Part shown: positions 61,284 through 64,000 of the stretch, in pieces
Numbering within the stretch: the first letter of the stretch is position 1
Layout: every line of letters starts with the position of its first letter
DNA from: Propionibacteriaceae bacterium
Lineage (GTDB): Bacteria > Actinomycetota > Actinomycetes > Propionibacteriales > Propionibacteriaceae
Assembly: GCA_017306015.1 (NCBI GenBank)
Contig: JAFKJK010000007.1
Coordinates: forward strand, 310,001 to 374,000
Length of the DNA: 64,000 bases
Direction: 5' to 3'
The notes under the pieces: generated by a model
The model's database searches: none
What the model was told of the DNA's origin: nothing
What the model saw: the letters and a program-made list of their open reading frames with translations, nothing else
Made by a program: the position numbers and the translations under genes

Positions 61284-64000
61284 ATGGCGCTGAGCAATCG
61301 TGACCGGATCGACCGGATGTTCCAGGTGATGGCGCCTGCGTTAGATGACTTCATCGCGTCGGTGATCGGGCAGGGCGATCCGTCGTTGGGTGCCACGTGG
61401 ACCAAGCTGGTGGCGCTGAAGGACCAGAAGGGTGGGGCACCTTCTGGCAAGGAGTATGACCCGCTCGATCCGCAGGTGCAGTTCCGCATCCTCACCGAGG
61501 GTAACATCACCGGCGGTTTCAAGGCTGGCTGGTATCCGCTGAGCGACCGGATCGGGCGATCGGGCGAGTCGTACGCGAGCGAGCTGCGCCAGGTCCGCAA
61601 TGACTGGGCGCACAACCAGCCATTCACCGATGATGACGCCTACCGAGCGCTCGATACCGGTGAGCGGTTGCTCCGCCTCGTCGGTGCTGCCGAGGAGGCT
61701 GAAGAGGTCAGATCGATTCGCCAAAACCTACGTCGGATGACCGCAGACAAGGACGACAAGAAGGTTCTGAAGGCCGCGGTCGACAACCCTGAAGCCACTG
61801 GGTTGAAGCCGTGGCGTGAGGTGCTGCGGCCGCACGATGACGTCGCTACCGGCAATTTCGCGGCGTCGGAGTTTGCTGCGGATCTGTACAAGGTGGCGTT
61901 TGGGGGCGAGCAGGACGCCGGCTATTCCGATCCGGCGACCTTCTTCCAGCGCACGTATCTGACTGAGGGACTCAGTCAGTTCATCAGCCGCGCCGTTCGG
62001 CGCCTGTCGGGTGATGACAATGCCCCGCCGGTGATCAATCTGCAGACCAACTTTGGTGGCGGCAAGACGCACTCGATGTTGTCGTTGTGGCACGTGGCTG
62101 CGGGCTTGCCGGTGGGAGCGTTCCCGCAGGAGACTCAGGAATTGCTGACCGCCAGTGGCTACAACGGCCAGAGGGTGAACCGGGTCGCGATCGTCGGTAA
62201 CCATTTCAGCCCGTCTGGAGTCACGAAGGCTGATGGCACTCATGTGAACACGATTTGGGGCGAGCTTGCCTGGCAGCTTGGCGGCCCCGAGGGCTACGCC
62301 ATCGTTGCAAAGTCTGACGTTGCCCGGACGCACCCCGGTAATGCGCTGCGCGACTTACTGGCAAAGCACGCGCCGGCCGTAATCCTGATCGATGAATGGG
62401 TGGCCTACGCTCGCTCGTTGGTAGGCCGGGACGACCTGCCTGGGGGCACCTTCGATGACCAGTTCACCTTTGCGCAGACGCTCACTGAGGCCGCCAAGGG
62501 AACCTCGGGTGTGCTGTTGGCGATTTCAATCCCGGCGTCGAGCACGGGTGACGATGCCGACAAGGTCGTCGCCGGTAACGCTGAGGAGGTTGGCGGGGCG
62601 AACGGCCTGGAGGCGCTGAAGCGGCTTCAGAACGTTGTGCGTCGGGTCGCCGACCAGTGGCGTGCGGCGTCGCCGACGGAGGCTTATCACATCGTCAAGC
62701 AGCGGCTGTTCCAGCAGCCTGACGCCGCTGCACTGGCGGCCATCGGTGCTACTGCCCGGGCGTACATGGACATGTATCGCAAGTACACCGACGACTTCCC
62801 GCGGGAGGCCCGAGATCCGCAGTACGAGGACCGGATCAAACGCACCTACCCGATCCATCCGGAGTTGTTCGATCGGTTGTATGAGGAGTGGTCGTCGCTG
62901 GAGCGGTTCCAGCGCACGCGTGGGGTGCTGCGGCTGATGAGCACGGTGATTCACGCACTGTGGGCGGGCGACGATGCGTCGCCGTTGATTATGCCCGGGT
63001 CGATCCCGCTCGCCACCTCGTCGGTGAACGCGGAACTGACCCAGTACCTGCAGGACTCGTGGAAGGCCGTCATCGACGCCGACGTCGACGGTCTGAACTC
63101 TGAACCTGTTCGGATCGACAAGGACCGTCCTGTTTTCGGCCAGCGGTCGCTAACCAAGCGGTTGGCTCGCACTGTGTTCTTCGGAGCCGCGCCGACGATC
63201 GGCTCGGCCCACAAGGGCCTGGAGACACAGCGCGTCTTCCTAGGTACTGCCGTCCCTGGGGACGTGCCGGGCAACTTCCATGCGGCTCTCACGGCGTTGG
63301 CGGATCGTGCGACGTATTTCTACTCGGGGTCGGGCAAGTACTGGTACGACCTCCAGGCCAATATCACCCGCACCGCGAAGGACCAGGCTGACCGCCTCCA
63401 CAAGGAGGACGTGTGGGCCGAGATCGTTCGCCGCCTGCAGAGCCAGACCCGGCCAACCGGAGACTTCGCCGGCGTCCATGTCTGCCCGGTGGAGAACTCC
63501 GACATTCCCGACACCGACGAAGCGCGGTTAGTGATCCTTCACCCGAAGGTGTCGCACAAGCGAAAGGCGGCCGACTCGGCCGCGATGCAGTTCGCTCAGA
63601 AGGCCACCGAGCAGCGTGGGAGTGCCAACCGGACCTACCGCAACATGCTGGTTTATTTGGCAGCGGACGAGGACCGACTCGCCGAACTCGACACCGCCAC
63701 CCGCGATTACCTGGGCTGGAGGCACGTCCTCGACAATGAGGCCGATCTCGACTTGACCCAGAACCAGAAGAACCAGGCCACCCAGCGCCAGACCCAGGCC
63801 GACCAGACCGTCAACGCCCGGCTCCTGCAGACCTTCACTTGGGCACTCGTCCCGGCGCAGCCGGACCCGAAGGCGCCATTCGCCGTGAAGGAGACCAAGG
63901 TCGAAGGCCAGACGCCCTCCCTCGCAGACCGGGTCTCCCGTCGGCTCGGCAACGACGGCGACCTCTCAACCCGCCAGGCAGCGGCGACGATCCGACTTGC
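61284..64000 (+). CDS. HEPN-DUF499 AAA+ ATPase, runs off the window
   Basis: At least 905 residues, no stop before the window ends. The N terminus is a Swt1/HEPN-like domain with RNDWAH (R105, H110), the R-x4-H RNase motif. DUF499 ATPase follows: Walker A NFGGGKTH at 256-263 and Walker B ILIDEW around 368-372. ATPases of this type go with DUF1156 methyltransferases in defence islands. The HEPN domain suggests an RNA-cleaving abortive arm. More genes of the cassette may lie beyond the edge. Confidence 0.85.
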   Translation, partial: MALSNRDRIDRMFQVMAPALDDFIASVIGQGDPSLGATWTKLVALKDQKGGAPSGKEYDPLDPQVQFRILTEGNITGGFKAGWYPLSDRIGRSGESYASELRQVRNDWAHNQPFTDDDAYRALDTGERLLRLVGAAEEAEEVRSIRQNLRRMTADKDDKKVLKAAVDNPEATGLKPWREVLRPHDDVATGNFAASEFAADLYKVAFGGEQDAGYSDPATFFQRTYLTEGLSQFISRAVRRLSGDDNAPPVINLQTNFGGGKTHSMLSLWHVAAGLPVGAFPQETQELLTASGYNGQRVNRVAIVGNHFSPSGVTKADGTHVNTIWGELAWQLGGPEGYAIVAKSDVARTHPGNALRDLLAKHAPAVILIDEWVAYARSLVGRDDLPGGTFDDQFTFAQTLTEAAKGTSGVLLAISIPASSTGDDADKVVAGNAEEVGGANGLEALKRLQNVVRRVADQWRAASPTEAYHIVKQRLFQQPDAAALAAIGATARAYMDMYRKYTDDFPREARDPQYEDRIKRTYPIHPELFDRLYEEWSSLERFQRTRGVLRLMSTVIHALWAGDDASPLIMPGSIPLATSSVNAELTQYLQDSWKAVIDADVDGLNSEPVRIDKDRPVFGQRSLTKRLARTVFFGAAPTIGSAHKGLETQRVFLGTAVPGDVPGNFHAALTALADRATYFYSGSGKYWYDLQANITRTAKDQADRLHKEDVWAEIVRRLQSQTRPTGDFAGVHVCPVENSDIPDTDEARLVILHPKVSHKRKAADSAAMQFAQKATEQRGSANRTYRNMLVYLAADEDRLAELDTATRDYLGWRHVLDNEADLDLTQNQKNQATQRQTQADQTVNARLLQTFTWALVPAQPDPKAPFAVKETKVEGQTPSLADRVSRRLGNDGDLSTRQAAATIRL

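Noticed and set aside
1..64000. CRISPR arrays, rRNA operons, complete tRNA genes and transposases
   Set aside because: I looked for regular spaced repeats, rRNA signatures, cloverleaf folds and DDE/serine transposase motifs and saw none; only a tRNA 3' fragment is present.

Overview
The window is high-GC DNA from an actinobacterium. Pointers are mycothiol-era DinB proteins, GTG/TTG starts, many ATGA/GTGA start-stop overlaps, leaderless promoters and LysM-BTAD and SCO6880-type proteins. The order cannot be fixed from sequence alone; Propionibacteriales-like is only a guess. Nearly everything from about 6.2 kb rightwards looks like one integrative conjugative element (ICE) or large conjugative plasmid loaded with cargo and defence genes, and it runs off the right edge.

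Layout. 0-6.1 kb: PadR regulator diverging from a FetAB-type metal exporter, undecaprenyl-diphosphatase UppP, three small membrane proteins, and a divergent NarL-type two-component system. 6.2-8.8 kb: tyrosine integrase, a tRNA 3'-end remnant flanked by short repeats, and an excisionase-like gene. 9.0-20.2 kb: a lipoprotein, a secreted protein and a complete Tad/Flp pilus locus (CpaB-like, TadZ-like, TadA, TadB, TadC, Flp pilin, TadE/G-like pseudopilins) ending in a LysM-BTAD protein. 20.2-24.2 kb: accessory genes, including a tandem duplicate with a frameshift and a DUF7662-DUF6884-GIY-YIG-like fusion. 24.4-32.3 kb: a sigma-factor-like regulator and a type IV secretion operon (VirB2-like, VirB8/TcpC-like, VirB6-like, SCO6880, VirB4, cell-wall peptidase). 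32.3-37.3 kb: HTH-PIN toxin-antitoxin pair and a mercury-resistance module. 37.6-44.6 kb: NYN-LOTUS protein, ArdC-type antirestriction metalloprotein, VirD4 coupling protein and an undescribed GTPase/membrane/effector-like trio. 44.6-54.2 kb: a giant MobF relaxase-helicase-Toprim protein and accessory conjugation genes. 54.5-64 kb: a restriction-like defence cassette (SNF2 helicase-DUF3883, DUF1643, DUF1156 methyltransferase, HEPN-DUF499 ATPase).

How it works together. The integrase and excisionase move the element, relaxase plus coupling protein plus T4SS transfer it, and the Tad pilus may hold mating partners together. ArdC, toxin-antitoxin and the methyltransferase cassette protect or stabilise it. 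The most interesting new signal is a bipartite promoter-like motif, GTGGCCGACA-N13-GCCTTCTTSATG, found ahead of at least five operons scattered over 43 kb (xis, T4SS, ArdC/VirD4, and two operons beside the relaxase), with a weaker sixth ahead of the Tad locus. The element also encodes a sigma-like protein (24465-25268) that is the obvious candidate to read it. I infer a dedicated element-wide sigma regulon switching on excision and conjugation together.
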